Shown: positions 1 through 6,516 of the stretch, in pieces | How the letters are laid out: every line of letters starts with the position of its first letter | How positions within the stretch are numbered: position 1 is the stretch's first letter | Assembly: GCA_002343715.1 (NCBI GenBank) | Contig: DDSA01000151.1 | Location: forward strand, 1 to 9,814 | Source of the DNA: Phycisphaerales bacterium UBA2402 | GTDB lineage: Bacteria; Planctomycetota; Phycisphaerae; Phycisphaerales; UBA1924 | Length of the DNA: 9,814 nucleotides | Direction of reading: 5' to 3' | Notes under the pieces: model-generated | Databases searched by the model: none | What the model saw: only the letters and a program-made list of their open reading frames with translations | Told to the model about the DNA's origin: nothing | Made by a program: the position numbers and the translations under genes

Positions 1-1
1 A

Positions 2-88
2 GCGCAGGCCCTGGGCATCGGTGTCCGCACGCTGGGCCTCAAACTCAAGAAGTGGAAGGTCGAAGGATTGGTTGCCGAAACCCTGTGA
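2..88 (+). CDS. C-terminal end of a Fis-type HTH regulator, probably a sigma-54-dependent flagellar activator (partial, 5' end outside window)
   Basis: Only the last 28 residues are present, read from base 2 to the TGA at 86-88. They contain ALGIGVRTLGLKLKKWK, which fits the second half of the Fis-type (HTH_8) helix-turn-helix that ends NtrC/FlrC/FlgR-type activators: the helix-turn LGIxxRTL followed by the recognition helix with KLKKW. Such proteins bind upstream enhancer sites and use an AAA+ domain, here outside the window, to open sigma-54 promoters. The gene lies just upstream of flgB, whose leader contains a -24/-12-like element, so control of the flagellar operon is a reasonable inference. 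The AAA+ and any receiver domain cannot be seen, so the exact class (response regulator or FleQ-like) is unknown. Confidence 0.75.
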   Translation, partial: AQALGIGVRTLGLKLKKWKVEGLVAETL

Positions 89-126
89 GGCGCGGATTCT
101 GCGCACCGCGGCGCGAGATCCGCGCC
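89..126. repeat. 9-bp perfect inverted repeat between the regulator and flgB
   Basis: GGCGCGGAT at 89-97 is the exact reverse complement of ATCCGCGCC at 118-126, with a 20-nt GC-rich spacer. It starts at the base right after the regulator's stop codon. No T-tract follows, so it is a poor intrinsic terminator. It lies 19 nt upstream of the -24 element proposed at 145-159. It could be an mRNA 3'-end stabilising hairpin or a protein-binding palindrome; the sequence does not decide which. Confidence 0.55.
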
Positions 127-144
127 GTACCACCCCATGACCCG

Positions 145-159
145 CGGCCCGAGATTTGC
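145..159 (+). promoter_or_regulatory. Candidate sigma-54 (-24/-12) promoter for the flgB operon
   Basis: CGGCCCG-AGAT-TTGC aligns without gaps to the sigma-54 consensus TGGCACG-N4-TTGC. Nine of the eleven defined positions match, including the invariant GG and GC with exactly ten bases between them. If the C at 159 is -12, transcription would start near 171, leaving a leader of about 7 nt before the flgB ATG at 178. The upstream gene encodes a protein of the type that activates such promoters. The call is by eye and unsupported by transcript data; in 70% GC DNA chance GG-N10-GC pairs are common, but the full TTGC and CCCG matches raise the odds. Confidence 0.55.
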
Positions 160-177
160 GGGGCCTCTCGTGCTCGA

Positions 178-618
178 ATGCTTTTTACCGATCTCGCCAA
201 CTCCGGCTCGTCCCCCGCCCTGGAGCAACTGCTCCGGTTCGCGGGGGCGCGCCAGCGCCTCCTGGCGCACAACGTGGCCAATATGGACACGCCCGACTTC
301 CGCCCGATGGACGTCTCGCCGAGCACATTCCAGAGCTCGCTCCGCAGAGCCATCACCGAGCGCCGAGGCGCCACCGGCGGGGAGCGGGGCACCCTGGCGC
401 CGCTCGATTCCGAGGAAATCGGCACCGATTCACGCGACTCCATGGTTCTTGTCCCCAAAACGCCCTCTCCCGGCGTGCTCTACCACGACCGGAACAACCG
501 TGATCTGGAACGGCAGATGCAGGCCCTCTCGGAGAACGGACTGACGTACCGCGTGGCAGCGGATTTGCTGCGACGCAACCACGAACTGCTGCGCACGGCC
601 ATCAGCCAGCGCGTTTGA
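178..618 (+). CDS. flgB: Flagellar proximal rod protein FlgB
   Basis: The 146-residue product is the usual size for FlgB, a proximal rod subunit assembled outside the inner membrane after export by the flagellar type III system. Two family hallmarks are clear. The N-terminal rod signature occupies residues about 15-42, with RQRLLAHNVANMDTPDFRP (compare the family NNIANxxTPGY). The C-terminal amphipathic helix has the pattern DLERQMQALSENGLTYRVA and ends LLRTAISQRV. A longer reading frame is open back to an ATG at 52, but its first 42 residues are Arg/Pro-rich and not FlgB-like, overlap the regulator's 3' end, and would lie upstream of the proposed promoter; 178 is therefore chosen. No Shine-Dalgarno sequence is visible. 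It is the first gene of the operon; flgC follows after 31 nt. Confidence 0.95.
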   Translation: MLFTDLANSGSSPALEQLLRFAGARQRLLAHNVANMDTPDFRPMDVSPSTFQSSLRRAITERRGATGGERGTLAPLDSEEIGTDSRDSMVLVPKTPSPGVLYHDRNNRDLERQMQALSENGLTYRVAADLLRRNHELLRTAISQRV

Positions 619-649
619 ATGACAAAGCACCCGACCGGGGCACCACGCG

Positions 650-1069
650 ATGTACGGACTCCTCGACATCTCCACAAGCGGCATGATCGCCCAGCGGGCG
701 CGCCTCACCGCCGTGTCGGCGAACCTGGCCAACCGGCACAGCACCGGCCCCGACGGCACGCCCTACCGCGCCCGCCACGTCATGCTCGCGCCCGGAGACC
801 CCACCGCCTCGAGCGAAGAGGGTCGGGGCTGGGGTGTTCATGTCGCCGATGTCGAAATCGATCAGCGTCCTTTCAACATGCGCTGGGATCCCACCCACCC
901 GCTGGCGCTGAAAGAAGGCCCGCAGCGCGGCTATGTGCGTGAATCCAACATCAACCCGCTCGTCGAGCAGGTCAACGCCGTCCAGGCTTCGCGGGCGTAT
1001 GAGGCCAACGCAGCCGCCGCGGAAGCCGGGAAACAGATGATCGCCCAGGCTCTCCGACTTCTGTCCTGA
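650..1069 (+). CDS. flgC: Flagellar proximal rod protein FlgC
   Basis: At 139 residues the product matches FlgC, a rod subunit exported and polymerised with FlgB and FlgF. It begins MYGLLDISTSGMIAQRARL, the typical FlgC N-terminus, followed by the rod signature SANLANR (residues 23-29). The C-terminal half carries the diagnostic DPTHPLA, GYVRESNINPLVEQ and ASRAYEANAAA motifs. The signature is slightly unusual in having NLANRHSTG where NIANANTT is usual. An in-frame TGA at 620-622 closes the frame upstream and 650 is the first ATG. No convincing ribosome binding site precedes it. flgB lies 31 nt upstream and fliE 65 nt downstream. Confidence 0.96.
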   Translation: MYGLLDISTSGMIAQRARLTAVSANLANRHSTGPDGTPYRARHVMLAPGDPTASSEEGRGWGVHVADVEIDQRPFNMRWDPTHPLALKEGPQRGYVRESNINPLVEQVNAVQASRAYEANAAAAEAGKQMIAQALRLLS

Positions 1070-1081
1070 CCCACCTCACCC

Positions 1082-1098
1082 GCGGCGGGGACCGCCGC
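1082..1098. repeat. 7-bp GC hairpin in the flgC-fliE gap
   Basis: GCGGCGG (1082-1088) and CCGCCGC (1092-1098) are perfect reverse complements around a GGA loop, 13 nt after the flgC stop. The stem is all G-C, but no run of T follows, so it does not look like an intrinsic terminator. Its position inside an operon suggests a role, if any, in mRNA processing or stability. Confidence 0.5.
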
Positions 1099-1134
1099 AT
1101 CACCCATGCAACGCGGAGCGAACCGGAGCACCAC

Positions 1135-1440
1135 ATGACGGATCCACTGGGATTGATCGGGGCACAGAACGGCGTGGGCGGAGCGCCCGCCTCTGGAGGT
1201 TCCCGGCCACCGATATCGGGGCCGAGTTTCGCGCAGACGCTGCGGAGCAGCATCGAAGAAGTCAACCGCGCGCAGCAGGACGCGACCCGCGCGGTCGAGG
1301 ATCTCGCCACCGGAGATCGCAGCGACATCGAGGGCGTCGTGCTGGCGACCCAGAAAGCCGACAACGCCTTCCGGATGCTGCAGGCCTTGCGGAACCGCGT
1401 CGTCGAGGCTTACGACGAGTTGAAGCAGATGCGCGTCTGA
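1135..1440 (+). CDS. fliE: Flagellar hook-basal body protein FliE
   Basis: The 101-residue product is the usual FliE size. FliE joins the MS ring and export gate to the proximal rod. The first 30 residues are Gly/Pro/Ser-rich and flexible. From residue 31 (SFAQTLRSSIEEVN) the protein is helical, with the family features DIEGVVLATQKADNAF (residues 64-79) and the C-terminal block LQALRNRVVEAYDELKQMRV, which matches the usual RNKVVEAYQEIMRMQV-like ending. A GGAG at 1125-1128 lies 6 nt before the ATG and supports this start. It sits between flgC and fliF, as in the Bacillus fla/che operon. Confidence 0.95.
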   Translation: MTDPLGLIGAQNGVGGAPASGGSRPPISGPSFAQTLRSSIEEVNRAQQDATRAVEDLATGDRSDIEGVVLATQKADNAFRMLQALRNRVVEAYDELKQMRV

Positions 1441-1633
1441 CACGGCATCGCCCCTTCGGGCGGTGTGCCGGCGGGACGACCTCACGCCGTGCGGATCATG
1501 CGCGGGGTATCCGCGCCGGTCGTCCGCCGGGTGCCGCTGATTTCAAGCGGCGCTGCACGCGCACCCGAATGAAGGCGCACGGGCGGCCCGCGAACCTCCT
1601 CGCGACGCTCCCCCAGGCATGGAGGCCGCATCG
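1441..1633 (+). other. Structured fliE-fliF intercistronic region
   Basis: This 193-nt gap is the longest in the operon and has no plausible gene. It holds several GC-rich inverted repeats. CGCCC/GGGCG lies at 1449-1453/1458-1462, within CACGGC/GCCGTG at 1441-1446/1486-1491. A near-perfect 13-14 bp pair, with one unpaired C, lies at 1468-1481/1518-1530; it encloses GCGCGG/CCGCGC at 1500-1505/1511-1516. GCCGCT/AGCGGC lies at 1533-1538/1546-1551, and CGCGA/TCGCG at 1589-1593/1600-1604. None is followed by a T-tract. No sigma-54 or sigma-28 promoter match was seen. It is probably the structured 5' leader of fliF or an mRNA processing site. Confidence 0.5.
1621..1625 (+). promoter_or_regulatory. 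Ribosome binding site deciding the fliF start
   Basis: GGAGG at 1621-1625 is 8 nt upstream of the ATG at 1634. An in-frame ATG at 1619 overlaps this element and has no Shine-Dalgarno sequence of its own, so translation most likely begins at 1634. A CCTCC at 1595-1599, in the loop of a small hairpin, is complementary to this site and could mask it. Confidence 0.65.
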
Positions 1634-3358
1634 ATGGAACTGCTCCGGCGCGCGTGGACGCCAGTCGGCAAACAACTCGGGGCGCTCACGCCGAGCCACA
1701 AACTCCTGATCGGGTGCGTGGCCGTGGTGCTGGTGATGACGCTCGCGCTGGTGGCCCAGTACACCGGGAAACCCGCGATGGTCGAACTGCTGCCCGGGGC
1801 ACCCCCATCGGAGCAGGACCTCGCCGCGGCTTCGCTCCAGGAACTGGGCATCCCCCACGAGAACAAGGGGGGCAGGATTTTCGTCACGCCGGGCGACAAG
1901 AGCCGCGCCATCGCGCGACTGGCCGAGTCCGGACGCCTTCCGAGCGACAAGGCGATCCTGTTCGAGAACATCCTCAACAAGCCCAGTTGGATCAACAGCC
2001 GCCAGCAGAACGAGCAACTCTACAACAACGCGCTGCAGAACGAACTCTCGCTGCGCATCCGCGACTTCCGCGGCGTGAAAACCGCCAGCGTCTACCTTGA
2101 TATCCCCGAGCCGCACGGGTTCGGTCCCTCGCTCAAGAAGCCCAGCGCCTCGGCGACCGTCTCGACCGACAACGGCCAGCCCCTGCCGCAGGCCACGGTC
2201 GATGCGATCGCCAACTTCATCGCCGGGAGCAAGGCCGGGCTGACCATCGACCGCGTCCGAATCATCGACGCCACCAGCGGCCGCCAGCGCAAGGCCTCGA
2301 GCGAGGACGAGGCCCTGCCCACCACCTACCTCGAGCACGCCGCGCGCGTCGAGGCACAGACACGCGACAAAGTCCAGGAACTGCTCGCCTACATCCCCGG
2401 GGTCGTCGTGGCCGTCACCGCGCAGGTCGACGTGACCCGCTCCCGTGCGGAGGTGCGGACCAACATGCCCGAGAAACAGGGGACGATCTCGCTGCGCAGA
2501 AAGGAAACCGAGACCGCGACGAACTCCGCCACCGGCGGCGCGAGCGCCGAACCGGGCTTCGCCGCGAATCAGGCCGCCGACATCAACCGCGGCGGCGGCA
2601 GCGGCACGCGCACCGAGAATACCTCGGCGACCACCGAGTACGAGAACCACGTCGGCACCCGCAACGAAACGATCCTGGACCCCCGCGGCCATCCGACGAT
2701 GGTGGCCGTCTCGATCAACGTTCCCCGCGGCTTTGTCGCGGGGCTTCTCAAGCCCGCCGCCGGCGCGGACGCCAAGGCCGCCGCGCCCGCCGACGCCGAG
2801 ATTGATGCCCGCTTCGCCGGGATCCGCAAGGACATCGTCGACAGCCTGACTCCGCATGTCCGCGCCATGACCGCATCCGCCAACGCGGGCGCGACGCCCG
2901 AGGAGGTCAAGCGTCTGGTGCATGAGTCGATCGGCGTGACCATGATCCCGGTCGATGTTCCCGCGTCCGGCGGAGTACAGACCGCGGGCCTGCTGGGCGG
3001 GCTGGCCTCCGGGGGCGCTGGGCTTTCGGGAGTGCTGGGCGGGGGCCTCTTCGACAAGGCGCTCCTGGGCGTGCTGGGCGTCATCGCGCTGGGCATGATG
3101 GCGATGATGGTCAAGCGCGCCGGCAAACGCGAGGTCATGCCCACGGCGGAGGAACTCGTCGGTCTTCCGCCCACGCTCGACGCCGATGCCGATGTCGTCG
3201 GCGAGGCCGGCGAAGGCGACACCGCCATGACCGGCATCGAGATCGGCGAGGGAGAAGCCCAGGCGCAGAAGGTGCTGCACCAGGTCAACGAACTGGTGGC
3301 GCAGAAGCCCGATGCCGCCGCGAAACTCGTCGGGCGCTGGATCAACGTCGAGGAGTAG
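1634..3358 (+). CDS. fliF: Flagellar MS-ring protein FliF
   Basis: The 574-residue product is the inner-membrane MS ring on which the basal body is built. The first membrane segment is at residues 24-43. A periplasmic YscJ/FliF ring-building domain follows, with SWINSRQQNEQLYNNALQNE and the conserved VYLDIPEPHGFG region. A second ring region and a Gly/Thr/Ser-rich linker come next (about 290-345, with repeated GGG and NTS). The second membrane segment lies at about 476-493 (LLGVLGVIALGMMAMMV). The cytoplasmic tail ends AAAKLVGRWINVEE, the standard FliG-binding tail. The ATG at 1634 is preferred to 1619 because GGAGG at 1621-1625 precedes it. fliG follows after 18 nt, consistent with co-translation of partners. 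An in-frame start at 1619 would add five residues. Confidence 0.96.
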   Translation: MELLRRAWTPVGKQLGALTPSHKLLIGCVAVVLVMTLALVAQYTGKPAMVELLPGAPPSEQDLAAASLQELGIPHENKGGRIFVTPGDKSRAIARLAESGRLPSDKAILFENILNKPSWINSRQQNEQLYNNALQNELSLRIRDFRGVKTASVYLDIPEPHGFGPSLKKPSASATVSTDNGQPLPQATVDAIANFIAGSKAGLTIDRVRIIDATSGRQRKASSEDEALPTTYLEHAARVEAQTRDKVQELLAYIPGVVVAVTAQVDVTRSRAEVRTNMPEKQGTISLRRKETETATNSATGGASAEPGFAANQAADINRGGGSGTRTENTSATTEYENHVGTRNETILDPRGHPTMVAVSINVPRGFVAGLLKPAAGADAKAAAPADAEIDARFAGIRKDIVDSLTPHVRAMTASANAGATPEEVKRLVHESIGVTMIPVDVPASGGVQTAGLLGGLASGGAGLSGVLGGGLFDKALLGVLGVIALGMMAMMVKRAGKREVMPTAEELVGLPPTLDADADVVGEAGEGDTAMTGIEIGEGEAQAQKVLHQVNELVAQKPDAAAKLVGRWINVEE

Positions 3359-3376
3359 TCCCACCGGAGAAGCCCC

Positions 3377-4417
3377 ATGCCCCGCCGACCCAACGAGCAA
3401 CTCCCCGAGAAGGCCGAGGACCTCGAAGGCCTGACAAAGGCCGCGATCCTGCTCCTGGCCGTCGGGCCGGACCGCGCGGCCGCGATCCTCAAGCACCTTT
3501 CCCCCAAGGCCGTGGAAGAGGTCACGCGCGAACTGGCCGGGGTGGGGCGCGTGCCGCCCGCGCTGCAGGCCGAGGTGGTCGAGGAGTTCTACGGCGTCAC
3601 GATCGTCAGCGAGTACAGCAACGAGGGCGGGCTGGACTACGCCAAGATGATCTTGAAGAACTCGCTGGAACCGAAAGAGGCGGATCGGATGCTCGGGCAG
3701 ATCCAGACCCAGGTCCAGAAGACCCCCTTCGCCTTTCTGCAACGGGCCGAGAGCGAGAACCTGCTGACGTTCATCCAGGACGAGCACCCACAGACCATCG
3801 CGCTGATTGTCTGTCACCTGCCGCACCACAAGGCCAGCGAGATCCTGGGCGGGCTGCCCATGCAGAAGCAGGTGGAGGTCATCAAGCGCGTCGCCAATAT
3901 GGAGCAGACCAACCCCGAGGTCATCCGCGAGGTGGAGAAAGGCCTGGAAAGCCGCCTCTCGAGCATGCTCGTGCAGTCCATGGAAAAGGCCGGGGGCGTC
4001 GAGACCGTGGCGGAGATCCTGAATCTCGCCGACCGATCCACCGAGAAGGCGATCATGGAGGGCCTCGAGTCCGAGGATCCGGACCTGGTCGAGCAGATCC
4101 GCCGCCTCATGTTCGTCTTCGAGGACATCCTGAAGGTCAACGACAAGGGCATCCAGGCCGTGCTCAAGGAAGTCGAGAACAGCGAACTGGCCCTGGCCCT
4201 CAAGACCGCGTCCGACGGTCTGAAGGACAAGATCTTCAAGAACATGTCCGAGCGTGCCGCCTCGCTCATCCGCGAGGACATGGAATACATGGGCCCCGTA
4301 CGCGTCAGCGACGTCGAGGCCGCGCAGCAGCGCATCGTCGACATCGTCCGCCGGCTCGAGGACGCGGGCGAGGTCGTGGTCGAAGGGCGCGGCGGCGATG
4401 CCGAGGTCCTCGTCTGA
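3377..4417 (+). CDS. fliG: Flagellar motor switch protein FliG
   Basis: The 346-residue product is the cytoplasmic rotor protein that binds FliF through its N-domain, FliM through its middle domain and the stator through its C-domain. The EHPQTIA motif of the middle domain is at residues 136-142, and a FliM-contact region of the usual type follows (LPMQKQVEVIKRVANM). In the C-domain, aligning by eye to my memory of E. coli FliG, the five charged torque residues are all represented: K276, R293, E300, D301 and R309, the last in the block GPVRVSDVE. GGAG at 3366-3369 precedes the ATG at good spacing. The gene lies between its partner fliF and fliH. No irregularity was seen. Confidence 0.97.
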   Translation: MPRRPNEQLPEKAEDLEGLTKAAILLLAVGPDRAAAILKHLSPKAVEEVTRELAGVGRVPPALQAEVVEEFYGVTIVSEYSNEGGLDYAKMILKNSLEPKEADRMLGQIQTQVQKTPFAFLQRAESENLLTFIQDEHPQTIALIVCHLPHHKASEILGGLPMQKQVEVIKRVANMEQTNPEVIREVEKGLESRLSSMLVQSMEKAGGVETVAEILNLADRSTEKAIMEGLESEDPDLVEQIRRLMFVFEDILKVNDKGIQAVLKEVENSELALALKTASDGLKDKIFKNMSERAASLIREDMEYMGPVRVSDVEAAQQRIVDIVRRLEDAGEVVVEGRGGDAEVLV

Positions 4418-4432
4418 GATTCACCCCGCACC

Positions 4433-5149
4433 ATGGCCCTCATCCGTCAATCACTCGCCGACCGTGTTACGCAGGAGGCCATCGCGCTCGACCTGGACGA
4501 CCTCTCGGCCCGGGGCGAGGCCATCCGCGCCAAGGCCCGCGCCGAAGCGGAGGCGATCCTGCGACGGGCGCGGTCCGAACGCGAGGAACTCCTCCGGAAC
4601 GCCTCTGAACAGGGACGGGCCGAGGGGTTCAAGGCCGGCCACGCCGAGGGACTCGCGGCGGGGCGCGAGGAAGGCCGGGCCGCCGCGCACGCGGAACACA
4701 GCGCGGAACTCGCACGCATCGAATCCGCCTGGTGCGCAGCCTTCGATGCCTTCGCGGCCTCACGCGAAGCCCTCGTGCAGCACGGGCGGAGCGAGGCCGT
4801 CGAGTTGGCGCTGCTCCTGGCCGGGCGGATCGTCAAGCGCGCCATCGACACCGACCCCGGCATCGCGGCCGCGCAGATGGAGGCGGTGCTGGCCCTGGTG
4901 TCGCGCCGCTCTCGCTTGAGGCTGCGCATCCACCCCGATGATGAGCCTTCGGTGAGGGCCGCCTTGCCGGGAGCGTTGGCGCGGGCCACGCTGGTCGAGC
5001 TCTGCGACCTGTCGCTGGACCCCACGCTGGAGCGGGGCTCGTGCATCGCCGCCACGGAACTCGGCGGCGAGTTCGATGCCTCCATCGGCACCCAACTCGA
5101 CCGCATCGCCGCATCGCTCTTCCCGGAACAGCAGCAGGAGGTTCCATGA
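4433..5149 (+). CDS. fliH: Flagellar assembly protein FliH (export ATPase regulator/stator)
   Basis: The 238-residue product is FliH, which dimerises, binds the FliI ATPase and links it to the switch complex. Residues about 26-60 form a charged Ala/Arg/Glu coiled coil. A run of five consecutive GxxxG steps follows, with glycines at 61, 65, 69, 73, 77 and 81, a hallmark of FliH. The C-terminal half (about 110-238) is the FliH/HrpE/SctL-type globular domain, with LALLLAGRIVKRAIDTDP and LDPTLERGSCIAATELGGEFDASI (the latter divided here by the usual G-C-x-I-x-T pattern). No Shine-Dalgarno sequence precedes the start 15 nt after fliG. Its stop overlaps the fliI start by one base (TGATG). Confidence 0.93.
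   Translation: MALIRQSLADRVTQEAIALDLDDLSARGEAIRAKARAEAEAILRRARSEREELLRNASEQGRAEGFKAGHAEGLAAGREEGRAAAHAEHSAELARIESAWCAAFDAFAASREALVQHGRSEAVELALLLAGRIVKRAIDTDPGIAAAQMEAVLALVSRRSRLRLRIHPDDEPSVRAALPGALARATLVELCDLSLDPTLERGSCIAATELGGEFDASIGTQLDRIAASLFPEQQQEVP
5136..5141 (+). promoter_or_regulatory. Ribosome binding site deciding the fliI start
   Basis: AGGAGG at 5136-5141 is a full-strength Shine-Dalgarno sequence inside the end of fliH. Two adjacent ATGs follow, at 5146 (4-nt spacer) and 5149 (7-nt spacer). The latter has the better spacing and forms a TGATG stop-start with fliH, so 5149 is preferred. Confidence 0.7.
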
Positions 5150-6510
5150 TGCTCCTGCAATCCGCCTTCGACGCCGCTCGCTCGGCGTTGCCGGTCCGCA
5201 TCACCGGACGCGTCGCGTCGCTCCGCGGCCTCACACTACTGGTTGACGACCTGCCCCTGCCCGCCGGAGCGCTCGTCCGGGTCGGAAGCAGCCGGATGCC
5301 GCTCGCGGGTGAAGTCGTCGGGTTCACACCCCAGCACGCCGCGGTGATGGTGCTGGGCCAGACCGCGGGCATCCGCCCGGGCGATCCCGTGACCGGCGTG
5401 AGCATCGCCGCGACAGCCCGTGTCGGGACCTCGCTGCTGGGGCGCGTGGTGGACGGTCTGGGACGCCCGCTCGATGGGAAGGGTCCGCTCCGCGAGTCGA
5501 TCGCACGGCCGCTCTCGCCGGAGCCTGTGCCGGCGCTGCGCCGAACGCGCATCACGCAGCAACTCCTGACCGGGGTGCGGGCCCTGGATCTCATGAACCC
5601 GGTGGGGCGGGGCCAGCGGCTGGGCCTCTTCGCGGGGCCGGGGGTGGGCAAATCCACACTCCTGGGAACCATCGCGCGGCGTGCATCGAGCGATGTCAAT
5701 GTCATCGCCCTGATCGGTGAACGCGGACGAGAAGTCGCCGATTTCATGCACGATGTTCTCGGCGAGGAGGGGCTTCGCCGCAGCGTCGTGATCGTTGCCA
5801 CGGGCGACGAATCTCCGTTGCTGCGAGTGCGGGCCGCGAAACTCGCATGCACCGTTGCCGAGTTTTTCCGAGATCGAGGCCGCCATGTCCTTTTGATGAT
5901 GGACTCGGTCACGCGCTTTGCACACGCGCAGCGCCTCATCGGCCTCTCGGTCGGCGAGCCCCCCGCCACCAAGGGGTATCCGCCCAGCGTCTTCGCCAAC
6001 CTGGCCCTGCTCCTGGAGCGGGCCGGCGCGGTGCGGGGCGAGAACGGCGAGGGGTCGATCACCGGTCTCTACACCGTTCTCGTCGAGGGTGACGACATGA
6101 CCGAGCCGGTCGCCGATGCCTCGCGCGGCATCCTCGACGGGCACATCGTTCTTTCGCGCAAACTCGCCCACAAGGCCCACTTCCCGGCCATCGACGTGCT
6201 GGATTCGGTCAGCCGAGTCGCCGGTGATGTCACACCCGCCGATCTCGGCGCGGCCCGTCGGCAGATCACTCGCCTGATCGCGACCCACCGCGACGTGGAG
6301 GAACTGGTGCAGATCGGCGCGTACGCGAAAGGAAGCAACCCCGAATCCGACACGGCGCTGGAATTCATCCGCCCGATCAACGACCTGCTGAAGCAGGGAC
6401 GGGACGAAGCCCAGCCCCACGAGCAGAGCCTGCGTCAGTTCCTCAAACTCGCCTCCGAGTCCGCCGCTGCGATGAACGCGGGGACCAGGCAGCGTTCCCG
6501 AGCCGGTTGA
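5149..6510 (+). CDS. fliI: Flagellum-specific export ATPase FliI
   Basis: The 453-residue product is the hexameric ATPase, related to the F1 beta subunit, that helps unload chaperone-substrate complexes at the export gate. The Walker A loop GPGVGKST occupies residues 163-170 (catalytic Lys168). Walker B is LLMMD, ending at Asp252. The type III ATPase signature GEPPATKGYPPSVF begins at residue 269. The C-terminal block ESDTALEFIRPINDLLKQG is typical. The N-terminal beta-barrel includes LGRVVDGLGRPLDG. The start at 5149 is chosen from the AGGAGG spacing; ATG 5146 would add one Met. It is flanked by fliH (one-base overlap) and fliJ (6-nt gap), the ATPase's direct partners. Confidence 0.97.
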   Translation: MLLQSAFDAARSALPVRITGRVASLRGLTLLVDDLPLPAGALVRVGSSRMPLAGEVVGFTPQHAAVMVLGQTAGIRPGDPVTGVSIAATARVGTSLLGRVVDGLGRPLDGKGPLRESIARPLSPEPVPALRRTRITQQLLTGVRALDLMNPVGRGQRLGLFAGPGVGKSTLLGTIARRASSDVNVIALIGERGREVADFMHDVLGEEGLRRSVVIVATGDESPLLRVRAAKLACTVAEFFRDRGRHVLLMMDSVTRFAHAQRLIGLSVGEPPATKGYPPSVFANLALLLERAGAVRGENGEGSITGLYTVLVEGDDMTEPVADASRGILDGHIVLSRKLAHKAHFPAIDVLDSVSRVAGDVTPADLGAARRQITRLIATHRDVEELVQIGAYAKGSNPESDTALEFIRPINDLLKQGRDEAQPHEQSLRQFLKLASESAAAMNAGTRQRSRAG

Positions 6511-6516
6511 CCCCGC

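Noticed and set aside
52..177. Extended flgB start at ATG 52
   Set aside because: The extra 42 residues do not resemble FlgB, overlap the regulator's coding end, and lie upstream of the proposed promoter. FlgB homologues begin near MLFTDL.
619..942. 107-codon + strand frame beginning right after the flgB stop
   Set aside because: It overlaps most of flgC in another frame, and its Arg/Pro/His-rich product has no family resemblance; flgC is clearly the gene here.
1449..1462. CGCCC-CTTC-GGGCG hairpin after fliE as an intrinsic terminator
   Set aside because: The stem is only 5 bp and no T-tract follows; the next genes continue the same operon, so termination here is not supported.
1496..3829. 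A 777-codon open frame on the - strand opposite fliF and the start of fliG
   Set aside because: It mirrors the codon phase of fliF, a clear gene on the + strand. In high-GC DNA such antisense frames stay open by composition. Its translation is Gly/Arg/Asp/Val-rich with no recognisable domain and it crosses the fliE-fliF gap and fliF/fliG junction.
5041..5148. Extended fliI start at ATG 5041
   Set aside because: The extra residues are Arg/His-rich and are an out-of-frame reading of fliH. AGGAGG at 5136-5141 marks the start at 5149 (or 5146).
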